Source of the DNA: Brachionus manjavacas
Taxonomy: Eukaryota; Rotifera; Eurotatoria; Ploima; Brachionidae
DNA: 64,000 nt
Direction of reading: 5' to 3'
Assembly: GCA_019054805.1 (NCBI GenBank)
Contig: JAHQIY010000002.1
Location: forward strand, 5,580,001 to 5,644,000
Under the pieces are notes generated by a model, which worked only from the letters and a program-made list of their open reading frames with translations, was not told the DNA's origin and ran no database searches. Shown here piece by piece: positions 47,905 through 58,529 of the stretch. How positions within the stretch are numbered: position 1 is the stretch's first letter; the number at the start of each line of letters is the position of its first letter. A program made the position numbers and the translations under genes.

Positions 47905-50167
47905 ATGACTGACGGATTAAAGAAATTATGTGAAGTAAGCTCATTAAGTAGTTCTTGTTTGAAGAATACTAATTTACCAATTGTTAGCTAAATCCCAGAC
48001 CAGACTTTGTGGAGCATAGGCTCAAAATTTGGGATGAACTAATGCAAAAGTACAAAAACGATTTGTCGCTGAAACCAGTTGTTCCGATTAAAGTCTCTCT
48101 GCCAGATGGTAAAGTAATGGATGGTGAGTCATGGCGAACTACGCCGCTACAAATTGCCGAAAAAATAAGCAAAGGATTAGCAGAGAATACGGTAATAGCC
48201 AAAGTAAATGATGAATTATGGGACCTGGAGCGTCCGCTAGAGACAGACTGTAATTTAAAACTTCTTAAATTTGAAGACGAGGAGGGAAAATTCGTTTTCT
48301 GGCACTCGACCGCTCACTTGATGGGCGAGGCCATGGAACTTGCCTACGGTGGATGCTTGTGCTATGGACCTCCGATTGAAAATGGTTTTTACTATGACAT
48401 GTATTTAGAAAACAGACAAGTATCCAGCAATGACTTTGAGGAACTTGAGAAAATAATGAAAAAAGGTGCAAATGAAAAGCAGGCCTTTGAACGACTGGAA
48501 ATTAGCAAAGAAGATCTGCTGCGTCTTTTTGGCGTAATTTATTTAATTTTTTTGATAAAAATAATTTATTTTTCTTATTAAAATTTTGTTTATTTTAGTA
48601 TAACCAATTCAAAGTGAGAATATTGAACGAAAAAGTAAACACTCCTACCACCACTGTTTACCGATGTGGTCCATTAATCGACTTGTGCCGGGGTCCACAC
48701 ATAAGACACACTGGCAAAATCAAAGCTTTCAAGTTGACCAAAAATTCATCGTCGTACTGGGAGGGTGATTCAAACCGCGAAAGTCTACAGCGCATCTACG
48801 GCATCTCGTTTCCGGACTCCAAGCAGCTCAAAGAATGGCAGCATTTTCAAGAAGAAGCAGCCAAAAGAAACCATCGCAAAATTGGAGTTGAACAAGAGTT
48901 GTTCTTTTTCCACGAGTTAAGCCCGGGCAGTTGTTTTTTTTATCCCAAGGGTGCCATCATATACAACAAGTTGGTAGATTTGATCCGCAGTGAATACCGC
49001 AAGAGAGGCTTCCAAGAAGTGATCACACCAAATGTTTACAACTACAAGTTGTGGGTCACTTCGGGACATTGGCAACATTATGCCGAAAATATGTTCCAAT
49101 TCGAAGCTGAAAAAGAAAAATTCGCTCTCAAGCCCATGAACTGTCCTGGTCACTGTCTGATGTTCGGCTCTCGCAACCGATCATGGCGCGAACTTCCGCT
49201 TCGCATGGCCGATTTTGGTGTGCTGCACCGCAATGAACTATCTGGCACTTTGACTGGCTTGACTCGGGTAAGACGCTTCCAGCAGGACGACGCTCACATA
49301 TTCTGCATGCAATCTCAAATAAAAAGCGAAATAACCAGCTGTTTGGAGTTTTTGCAGCACATTTACGGAATTTTTGGTTTTACCTTTGAGCTAAGATTGA
49401 GTACGAGACCGGAAAAATACCTCGGTGAAATCGAAACTTGGAACCAGGCTGAGAAACAATTGGAAGAGGCGTTGAATGAGTTTGATAAAAAATGGACCAT
49501 AAATCCAGGCGATGGTGCCTTTTACGGACCCAAAATAGACATTACCATTCAGGATGCGTTGAGGCGCTCGCATCAATGCGCCACCATTCAACTTGACTTC
49601 CAACTTCCTGAACGCTTTAATCTTCATTACGACGCAGCTGATGAACAAGGCACCAAAGAAAGACCAGTTATTATACACAGAGCTATCTTAGGCTCCGTTG
49701 AGAGAATGATTGCTATTTTGACCGAAAGTTTTGGTGGCAAATGGCCATTCTGGTTGTCTCCAAGACAGTGTATTGTATTGACAATTAGTGATAAATTTGA
49801 TGAGTATGCTAGAAAGGTTAGGGATGAAATCTATGCAGCTGGATTTGAATGTGACTATAATGCAGATTCGGGAACTACGCTGAACAAAAAAGTTAGGAAT
49901 GCTCAATTGGATAATTATAATTTTATTCTGGTTATTGGTGAACAAGAAAAATTAGCTAATACTGTTAACGTAAGAACTAGAGATAATAAAGTGCATGGAG
50001 CTGTGTCGATCCAGGAAGCAATTAGACGATTTAGAGTTTTGTCAGAAACCAGAACAAATCATGCAGAAGAAGACTTTGGAAATAGTGGATCTAGTGAAGT
50101 GTCGTCGACTAGCGATGCCAAACCACAACGACCAGTTGAACCATTAGATCAATCTAAATATTGCTAA
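47905..50167 (+). CDS. TARS1: threonyl-tRNA synthetase
   Basis: Charges tRNA-Thr. Exons: 47905-47934, 47988-48533, 48599-50167 (introns 53 and 65 bp); 714 aa, near the human cytosolic 723. Regions in order: N-terminal helix ([16 protein letters not shown]), TGS domain ([14 protein letters not shown]), editing domain with [11 protein letters not shown] and [12 protein letters not shown], zinc-type catalytic core with [13 protein letters not shown] (about 372), motif 2 region [29 protein letters not shown] and motif 3 [17 protein letters not shown], then the anticodon-binding domain ([20 protein letters not shown]). The C terminus has an extra Ser/Asp-rich tail. The frame is open upstream of the ATG to an acceptor-like TTATTATAG at 47794; see the finding on a possible mitochondrial form. 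Confidence 0.96.
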
Positions 50168-50600
50168 TTAGCTTGATTTTATTTTAGTTAATAATTGTTG
50201 GGTTTTAACTATTTTGACTTGAATAAATAAGATTATTTTATTTTTAACAAAAATAAAATTAAAAAAAAACCTATTTGTAATATTTAACACTATTTCTTCA
50301 TTGATACATCTCATTTAAATATTTAGTGATGTTTTATTATAGGTTGAAAGTTAACTTTATTATGAATTTAATTTGACACAAAAAAAAACTTTTAGTTTTT
50401 ATTATAGTATTATGGTGTTAATTTTTTTTCTTAAATAACTAAAAATTTATTTAGTGAAGTCCAATTAAACTACACATAAAACTAAAAAAATTCTAAAATT
50501 TTAGTCTTTATTTGAAATTGATGGAAAATATAGGCAGTAAAAAAATTTGATTATAGATTTTCAATTTTAAAAATTGAACCAAAAAAGTTTTAATTGCCAT
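50168..50600. other. intergenic, no gene seen
   Basis: 3' flank of threonyl-tRNA synthetase; AATAAA at about 50222. A/T-rich beyond. Confidence 0.5.
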
Positions 50601-50821
50601 AAAATCTTGCAAACTACCCCATTGGATTCAAACGAAAAAATGGTGGGTTTTTAATTTAACAGTCATTTTTTTTGTAAAAATTATTTAAAATTTTTTTTTT
50701 ATACAACTCTGGGGTAATACAAAATTTTTTTTTAGCCCATAAAATTATATTATATATTATAGTAGAGGAAGGGGGCTTTTGCAAGTACACACAATAATCC
50801 CGGGGTAGTTTGTAAGGTTTT
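50601..50821. repeat. inverted-repeat element 1
   Basis: AAAATCTTGCAAACTACCCC (50601-50620) pairs with its reverse complement at 50802-50821 (18 of 20 bases). The interior includes CTGGGGTA and CCCGGGGTA words. Likely a miniature inverted-repeat transposon. Confidence 0.5.
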
Positions 50822-50846
50822 ACGGTCCACAATTTAAATAAATAAA

Positions 50847-50969
50847 TAACGTAATTATCCGAATTTAGTGACATTTCACTAAAGAAACTTTTACATGTTA
50901 TTACAGCGTGTCACTAAAATTGAAAACTCTATTTTAAAGACATGCTATTCAATTCGGATAATTACGTTA
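50847..50969. repeat. inverted-repeat element 2
   Basis: TAACGTAATTATCCGAATT at 50847-50865 recurs exactly in reverse complement at 50951-50969, with an inner near-palindrome AGTGACATTTCACT. A second small inverted-repeat element directly beside element 1. Confidence 0.55.
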
Positions 50970-52602
50970 CTTAGTTTTTAAAACTTATTAGCAAAAAATT
51001 TATTAATATTTCCAAATCGGGAGCGTAAACTCTGGTGCAAAATTTGAACTGATTATTTTGTTTTAAATTGTATTGGAAAAATTTTTTGAAAGAAATTTGT
51101 CTTTCAAGTTTCTGCCATTTTCCTTTGAAATTTATTTTTTTTACTTGAATTTTGTGTCAAGAATTACGATTTACCTTAAGATTGATTATATATCCTTAAC
51201 GATATTAAGACGTTTTTGGTTGAAAAAAGGAAGTAGCATTATGCAAGGTTTTACGATACTTATACAATTTTTCTCTCAAGAGTGCTCACTTTTTTCTTAT
51301 GGTAGTGTTCCCAACGCTTAGAAAGAGAAAAATTAGAAAAATTAAAAATCAAATCAAACCAAATTTTTTTATTTAAGTTATTTCTAGTATTCTTAAAATC
51401 TTCCACATTCTTTGCTTGAACAAACAAAACATTTTGACAAGATTTTGGGACCATTAAAATGTCTATCCTGGTCACAGAACGAGCAAGAATCACAGAAATT
51501 TTTAAAGCTTATGAAATTTAAAGTAAAATTGAGATATCAATTTTTTTAAATTTATTAATGTTTTCTATGAAATTAAAATTTGGATCTATTTTTTCATTTC
51601 ATACAAAATTATGTACGTTTCATTTTCAAATTTTATTGATAGTTAGAAAAGAATTTTGAAATATCAAAATGAAAATTTTTTAAATTCGGCAAACCTTTTA
51701 AATTGTAAATTGATAAATTAAATCCAAAGATTTTTTCTAAAAAATTAAATTTTAAAAATTTTAGCGCGGTAATTCTTAATCATAAAATAATAATTTAGGT
51801 TTTTTTCTTTAGGTTAGATTGATTATTTTCATTAAAAACTATTAGTCGCATAAACTAAACCCGAAAGAGAGCTATTAGACCATTTTAACTTATTCATGTC
51901 TTCCAAAAACTATTTTTTTAATAATAAAAGTCTCTTTTTAAAATTAAATTTACTAGTAAGTCAACGTGTCTTCAATAGTTGAAAACGACTTTAAATTGGA
52001 TTTTATTTATATTCTTTTTTTTTCTAATTAAAAATGCGATATTTCTATTTTTTTGTCGGGGATTCCTTGGTTCTAAACAGCAAAAAAGTAATTAATTTAA
52101 TTTAAATGAATCGTCATTTAATGTAAAAATTTACTAAAACATTTAGATTCAAAAATGAAAAATTACTCTACTAAATGTAAAAAATTAGCATTAAAAATTC
52201 ATAGTAGTTTCTCTTAAATTGAGCCTTTTATTTATATGACTCACATCGAATCTAAAACGAATAAATTTAAATTTTCTAATTTAAATTAAAATCTTGCTTT
52301 AAAAATGAGATTGATTCAAATGATTAAACGGGAAAATAATTTCTCAATTTAATAAACTAAACTTGCTTAACTAAGTTTGTCAGAAACAAAAATAGCTACA
52401 ACCATTTTTGGCTTTGCAAAACGTGAATAGAGAAAATTTAAACTTTAAAATTACTTAATCATTCTTTTAAAGAGTTTTCAAACACACGCAGACTTGCAGC
52501 TAAATTCTCATTTATTGTTCAGTCATATAAAGACTTTAAATTCTGCTTGCTTTTCACATTTTCCCAATTTACTTTGGCCAACGTGTTTTTATTTTAGAAA
52601 GA
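50970..52602. other. intergenic, no gene seen
   Basis: A/T-rich DNA before the first ZIP gene. GCAAGGTTTTACGATA at about 51244 echoes the end of the inverted-repeat element at 50821. Confidence 0.45.
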
Positions 52603-54550
52603 ATGAAATTCTTACTTTTTGCGCATTTGATAGTAATAACCTCAATTGTAAATGGACACTTGCACACAAATGAAGAAAATCCGCAATGGAAAATAGACTT
52701 GAGATCCGAATTGGAATCCAAAATACAAACCATGTTCACACATTTCTCCAAACAATACAAAATAATCAAAAATCAACAGTTGAAATTGTTTCTAGACTCG
52801 TTAGGAACAGAAATAAAAAACACAGTTAAGATTCAAGTTGTCCATGATCATGACCATGAACATGAGGACAGCCATGATCACGAACATGATCACAGTCATA
52901 AAGAATCTCCCAACATCAATGTAAACTGTCTAAGGACAAAACTTGATGAAATATTCAATTTTGTCAAATTAAATAATGAAAATAAAACCAATTTTGATCC
53001 AAGCCGCTTTCTTAATAGTTGTCCCTATTTTGCCTATAGTATGGCTTCTTGTTTTTCTCAAAAATTGACTCACAAAATTGAATATAAGAGTAACTTTATT
53101 TTTTTATTTGTTCATTAAAATAAATTTTTATATTTAAGGTATTGTTTCGGCATTTGTATCAGCAATTGTGATAACCATTATTGGTATTTTGTGCTATTTG
53201 GTTGTACCGTCCATTGAATCGGAAAAATTCAAATATTTTTTTCAGTTTTTAGTAGCACTAGCAGTTGGTACTCTTTCAGGAGACAGCTTGTTACATTTAA
53301 TTCCGCATGCATTTATTGACCATGACCATGACCACAAAGAGCACGCTCACGACAGTGCCGAAGTTTATAAAGGATTAGCGGCAGTTGCAGGAATTTATCT
53401 ATTTTTCTTGATAGAAAAAGTCATGATGATTCGAAGAGCAAGAAAAGAAAAGAAAGTAAAAAAAATTTTAATTAAAAAAAAAAATTAATTTTGAATTTTT
53501 AAGCATAAAGAAATAGAAAAGAACCATGATAATAATTTAGAGGTAGCGATTTCATCCGACAAAACAGGCGCAGATCAATCCTATTATATGCTCCATGCAA
53601 ACAAAGACTTAAAATACATTGCTCAATATTTACCAAATAATCCGTGTAATGTTGACATTGAACATCATGATTCAGAGAGCGAAGTTAAACACTTTCATAA
53701 ACACGCATTGAGCACAGATGCTTGTAACTTGGCAACAGCATCCTCTCACGGGTCTTACTGTAGCAGTGATACAGAGAGTAAACTTATTCCACCGGCAGCA
53801 AATCCAAAGTGTTTGTGCACACCTGAAATTGGCTACGCACCAAAAAAATCTCATGGACATGGACACGGACATAGTCATGGTCATTCGCACAAACATCATA
53901 TATACAAGTCAGAAAGAGAAAAGGCTCACCACGATCATCACATAAAACACGAAAAAGAGCTCACTGACATAAAATTAATTGCGTGGATGGTTCTGATGGG
54001 AGATGGCTTGCACAACTTTGCCGACGGATTGGCCATTGGCGTCTCATTCGGCTCCAGTCTGACCACTGGATTCGGCACAGCCATCGCTGTCCTCTGCCAC
54101 GAGCTTCCGCATGAAATCGGCGACTTTGCTGTTCTAAGACGCGCAGGGGTTTCTTTGAAAAAAGCTCTTTTCTTCAATGCAATCAGTGGTATACTTTGTA
54201 TGTTCGGAGTTCTTGTTGGTCTGTTAATTGGTGGTTTTGTTTTTTTTACGAATTTGTCCTATATGTTTATTGCCGGAACTTTTTTGTACATTTCTTTGGT
54301 TGACATGGTAAGTAATCAATTGTTGGGAAGTAAAAAATTAACTTTTTCGTTTTTAAGATACCCGAGCTATCTGAAAATAAAGAAGATGACAGTATCTCAA
54401 ATTTTTTAATACAGAGTTTGGGAATTTTAATTGGAGTGGGTTAGTAATTATTAAAAAATGTAATTATTTTATTTAATATCCTTTTTTTAAGGTGTCATGG
54501 CTTTGATTGCAATTTTTGAAAGCGATATTCAACACATGTTTGACCATTAA
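52603..54550 (+). CDS. ZIP metal transporter A (SLC39, LIV-1 type)
   Basis: Divalent-metal importer, probably zinc. Exons: 52603-53089, 53139-53455, 53504-54307, 54358-54439, 54492-54550; 582 aa. A signal peptide (about 1-19) leads into an extracellular domain with a long His/Asp run (VVHDHDHEHED, HDHEHDHSH). Membrane helices start about residue 164. The core has a His-rich cytosolic loop (SHGHGHGHSHGHSHKHH), helix 4 GDGLHNFADGLAIGVSF and helix 5 HELPHEIGDFAVL (about 467), the metal-binding signature of LIV-1 ZIPs. Bases 53876-54234 are the same as an inverted stretch in ZIP B except one base. It converges on ZIP B, with a small minus-strand gene between the tails. The 82-nt penultimate exon is shared in length by all three ZIP genes here. 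Confidence 0.94.
53876..54234 (+). repeat. inverted conversion tract, copy in ZIP A
   Basis: 359 bp that pair with 56393-56751 in reverse orientation. I compared them base by base: a 269-bp perfect run, then one silent difference (54145 A versus T in B), then 89 matching bases. A second shorter matched run covers the end of the next intron and exon start (about 54338-54370). Confidence 0.9.
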
Positions 54551-55107
54551 TCAGTTTAATTAATTAATAATCAAATTCGAATTAAAAATCTCTTTTAATT
54601 AACTATTTTTCTTCACGTTTTGATTTTGAAATTAAGAATTTTTTTATCAAAATTGGAAATAAAACCATTCGTAATAATTTTTTTTCTTAATACCAAAAGA
54701 TAAATTTTTTTAGCCTTAAATACCAAGTCTGAAATGATGGTTGCTTTGATTCTTTTATTGTACAATTCTGCATTATTATGAAAATAATCTTAATAAACTG
54801 ATTCAGATACTGCGAAAATTGCTGACACTTAAATTAGTGCAAAATAGTACAAAAATTAATGGATATTATTTTAAATATAATCAAAATTAATCATTTTTTT
54901 TATTTTTGATAGTGGCAAGGAAACTTCTCGGACCTTCTGTGTTAATTATGAAAAAAAGAGATCTTGTTAGATAATTTATTGAGATTAAAAAAAAAGTTGA
55001 TATTGAGATTTAAAAATCTTTTGGTCTTCTATTTGGATTAGGTGGTTTGATGCCTTTTGTGTGCATGTACCTTAATTAATAGAATAAAATTAATAATAGA
55101 TTCTAAT
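54551..55107. other. intergenic between ZIP A and the small secreted gene
   Basis: 3' flank of ZIP A and of the minus-strand gene. No further signal was recognised. Confidence 0.5.
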
Positions 55108-55485
55108 TCAATAAATAAAATACTCCATAAATTCTGTAAAGAGAGTTATAAATTCCTCCCATCTGCTTTTTTTATCATTTGAATCATTCTCCGAACGTTT
55201 GGACCTAAAAAATTGAATTAAAAATTTTCTACTATAAATATTATCTAAAAATACTTTATTGACAAGGGATTGACAATATCATCCCTAAATTTAAAGAATC
55301 AAAGCATAATTTAAAAATTTTTAAATTTAAAGTTACTTTAAATTTTCAGAGCTTTTTTCAAATGAAAAATTTTCAAGCTCATTTGAACTATCATTTTCTT
55401 TTTTGACACTTAAAGCTGATGCTTGCTGGACAAGAATTGCCAAAACTATTGAAGATAAAATTGTGATTTTCAAAATTCGATTCAT
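55108..55485 (-). CDS. 81-aa secreted precursor, neuropeptide-like, two exons
   Basis: Minus-strand exons 55485-55337 and 55204-55108, with a 132-bp GT-AG intron; joined length 246 nt, frame intact. Residues 1-24 form a signal peptide (MNRILKITILSSIVLAILVQ then QASA). An acidic spacer follows (KKENDSSNELENFSFEK), then the dibasic site SKR at about residue 53 and a 28-residue C-terminal peptide (SENDSNDKKSRWEEFITLF ... EYFIY). Secretory peptides are usually cut after KR, so this could be a peptide hormone precursor. There is no amidation glycine and only one copy. A small secreted protein of other function is possible. I recognise no family. Confidence 0.55.
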
Positions 55486-56070
55486 TTTCTGATCATTATA
55501 AAGAATCTAACTTGAATTTATATCAAATAATTAAATTAAAATTGAGCCTTTTTTAAATGTTCCTTGGCTACCAATTAATTAATTTAAAAAATGATAAAAA
55601 TTAAAATAGCTGATTGATTAAAAATAAATATTAAAATTAAAATTTTATTTTCAAAAAAAAATAACAAGAAAATACTCATAAATTAAACATTTATGACTTT
55701 AAATTGAAAATCTCAGCGGTTAGTTCAAGTGAATGTGAGCTTGAAAGACTGGACAAAACATTTCAGAGAGGTGTTGCCTATTTGATCAGCATCACACTCA
55801 AACCTTTGGTCGGATCACTGGGAGGAATTTTATGGTGTCTTTTTTGACTTGTTTATCTAATTAAAATTGAAACAAAAATTTTAATTTTAAAAAATCACCC
55901 GGCTGTGCTTTTTTTTAATTTTTACAAAATTTAAATCAAATAGAAACTCTCGTTCGGGCGAAAATTAATTATTAAATTAAGTACTAAAAATTTCTATTTT
56001 AACAAATCTATCCCAGCTTAATCCGATTAAACAAAAAATCGAAACAACTATATAATTTTTTTTGAAGTTT
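55486..56070. other. intergenic between the secreted-peptide gene and ZIP B, with coding-like island
   Basis: At about 55690-55845 (+) an open stretch of about 55 codons without a start Met reads SAVSSSECELERLDKTFQRG, then VAYLISITLKPLVGSLGGIL, ending in a stop. Base composition is clearly richer in GC than its surroundings. It could be an exon or a remnant; no partner was found. Otherwise A/T-rich. Confidence 0.4.
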
Positions 56071-58529
56071 TTATTTGCTTTTAAATAAATTGACAATATT
56101 CTCTTCGAAGACGGCAATAGCGAACATAATCCCTTGAATTAAAATCAAAAATGATATTCAAAAAAATTAAAATTGGACTTACCAACTCCAAAGAGTATGC
56201 CAAAACTTTGTATTAAAAAATTTGAGATACTGTCATCTTCTTTATTTTCGGAAAGCTCGGGTATCTTAAAAACGAAAAAGTTAATTAAAAAAAAAGAGTA
56301 GGTCCTTTTTTTGATTTACCATGTCAACTAATGAAATGTATAGAAAAGTTCCAGCTATGAACAAAAACGACCAATTTTTAAAAAAATCAAAGCCACCAAT
56401 TAACAGACCAACAAGAACTCCGAACATACAAAGTATACCACTGATTGCATTGAAGAAAAGAGCTTTTTTCAAAGAAACCCCAGCGCGTCTTAGAACAGCA
56501 AAGTCGCCGATTTCATGCGGAAGCTCGTGGCAGAGGACAGCGATGGCTGTGCCGAATCCAGTGGTCAGACTGGAGCCGAATGAGACGCCAATGGCCAATC
56601 CGTCGGCAAAGTTGTGCAAGCCATCTCCCATCAGAACCATCCACGCAATTAATTTTATGTCAGTGAGCTCTTTTTCGTGTTTTATGTGATGATCGTGGTG
56701 AGCCTTTTCTCTTTCTGACTTGTATATATGATGTTTGTGCGAATGACCATGGCTATGCCCGTGTCCATGTGTGTGACTATGCTTCTTTAACTTTTCCTCG
56801 GAATTAGGTATCTCGCAGCTTTTAGATTCATGTCGGTGCTTGTGCAAATGCTGTCTTTCATTTTCCGAGTCATGATGGTCTATATTTACATCACATGGAT
56901 TGTTTGGCAAATATTGAGAAATGTACTTTAAGTCTTTGTTTGCATGAATGACCAAGCAAGCTGGATCATTTGAATTTTCGAAATTAATTGTGTAAGCATT
57001 GGAAGTTTCGTTTGTTTTTCCAAATAAAGGCTCGACTAAAGTTTTATCATCATCCTTTTCTCTTAAATTGTTGTTTACATTCGCAGCCGAAACATTTTGA
57101 CCAAAATTTTTAGAACTATCTGCAATTTTGTCCTGATAAATCAACTTTTCTGAATTGGCGTCCAACTCGCTCATTCTGTGCTAAAATTTCAAATCAATTT
57201 TTTGCCTAATAATACCATTTTTTAATTAAATAACTAACCCTTTTTTCTTTTCGTGCTCGTCGTATTTGCATAATTCGTTCAATTAAAAAAAATACATATA
57301 TTCCAATAACTGCTCCGAGGCCTTTATAAACCCCGGATGAATGATCATGACTGCCTTCGGAATCGTTTCCATGATCCATAAAGGCCTAAAAATAAAATTA
57401 AAAAAAGATAAGCATGTATTTTTTAATTTGATTCCAAATTTCAAAATTTTCATTTAAAATTTTGTTTTGAATGAAAAATTGAAATCTTTATTTTTATCAT
57501 TATCTGAAATTTTTCGTAAATTAATTATTATTCATTGTAAAGATTTTAAAACAAAACGCAAATCAAGAATTCTACAAATTTGAAAAAAGATAAGAAAAAT
57601 AAGGCAAAAAAGATTATTTAATTTTTAAACTTTTAAAATTGAATTTAGATCGAGAGATCTTGATACTTATCATTCAAAGGTAAACACCAAATTTTGATTT
57701 TGCAACTTACATGTGGTATTAAGTGTAGCAAACTATCACCAGAAAGAGTTCCGACCGCCAAAGCTACCAAAAATTGAAACAAATTGTTGAAGCAATAGGT
57801 GTTGATTGAGGGAACGACTAAATAGCATAAAAGTCCAATAACACTGATTAAAAAGGCCGATAGAAATGCATAAATCCAATCTTAAATTAAAATTAAATAA
57901 AAAAAATTTCAAGCCATACCACTAAAAAAATATTCTAAATACATGACTTATATATTAGAAAATAAAAAAAAAAGCTTGAACCTACTTTCTTGTTTTTCTT
58001 TATCCCAAATGGAATATTTTTTTGGATATTTTTTCAAAGTCGTAAGATTTGTAGTGTTACAAAAACAAAAATCTATGTCGGCCATTATGACGCCAGTTAG
58101 TTTATAAAAATTTTTTTTGTCCAAAATATGATCAGGCGTTTTGCCAAAAATGGCTTCTTTTATTTCTTTAAATTTTTCAATTAAGCATTCAATTTTTTCA
58201 TCATGGTCATGCTCATCATGGCTATGCTCATGCTCATGATCATGGTCATGATCATTGTGACCATGTTCAGCATTTTCTTCGTGAAACATTTTGTGCTTTT
58301 TTTGATCGTTGCTCAGCAGCTCGATTAAATGATCCAAAAACTTTTCCATCTGAGTGTGGTTCATAGATTGACGATCAGTGGAATACTTTCCGAAAAGGCT
58401 GTCTATTTTTGAGAAAAACAGCGAGCTCAGGGCTTCATCTTTTTGAACAGGCATGAACTCATTTTGGTCAGGTCGAACTGTTAGACCCATGAAAAAAAAA
58501 ATAGATAGAGATAAATACAATCGGATCAT
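56071..58529 (-). CDS. ZIP metal transporter B (SLC39, LIV-1 type)
   Basis: Paralog of ZIP A on the opposite strand. Exons: 58529-57986, 57880-57711, 57385-57239, 57180-56320, 56264-56183, 56132-56071; 621 aa. Signal peptide (MIRLYLSLSIFFFMGLTV), His-rich ectodomain (HNDHDHDHEHEHSHDEHDHD), NLFQFLVALAVGTLSGDSLL helix, a longer cytosolic loop than A with Met-Ser-Glu-Leu and Asn-rich segments, then the core helices GDGLHNFADG and HELPHEIGDFAVL. A 325-bp intron at 57710-57386 splits LIPH|AFMD; A and C have no intron there. From the His-rich loop to helix 6 the DNA matches A almost perfectly, though the ectodomains differ strongly. Divergent from ZIP C, 1.6 kb away. Confidence 0.94.
56393..56751 (-). 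repeat. inverted conversion tract, copy in ZIP B
   Basis: Partner of 53876-54234; the inner ends are separated by about 2.16 kb. One mismatch (56482). Flanking sequence differs immediately outside on both sides. Confidence 0.9.

Noticed and set aside
48917-49153. Minus-strand frames inside threonyl-tRNA synthetase (also 49391-49678, 49688-49945)
   Set aside because: Antisense of a strongly conserved gene with no independent signal.
53718-53945. 75-codon frame overlapping ZIP A
   Set aside because: Alternative frame of the His-rich loop; CAT repeats keep it open.
56321-56689. 122-codon plus-strand frame opposite ZIP B (and its twin at 53938-54177 opposite ZIP A)
   Set aside because: Antisense shadow of the conserved ZIP core; it exists in both only because of the shared tract.
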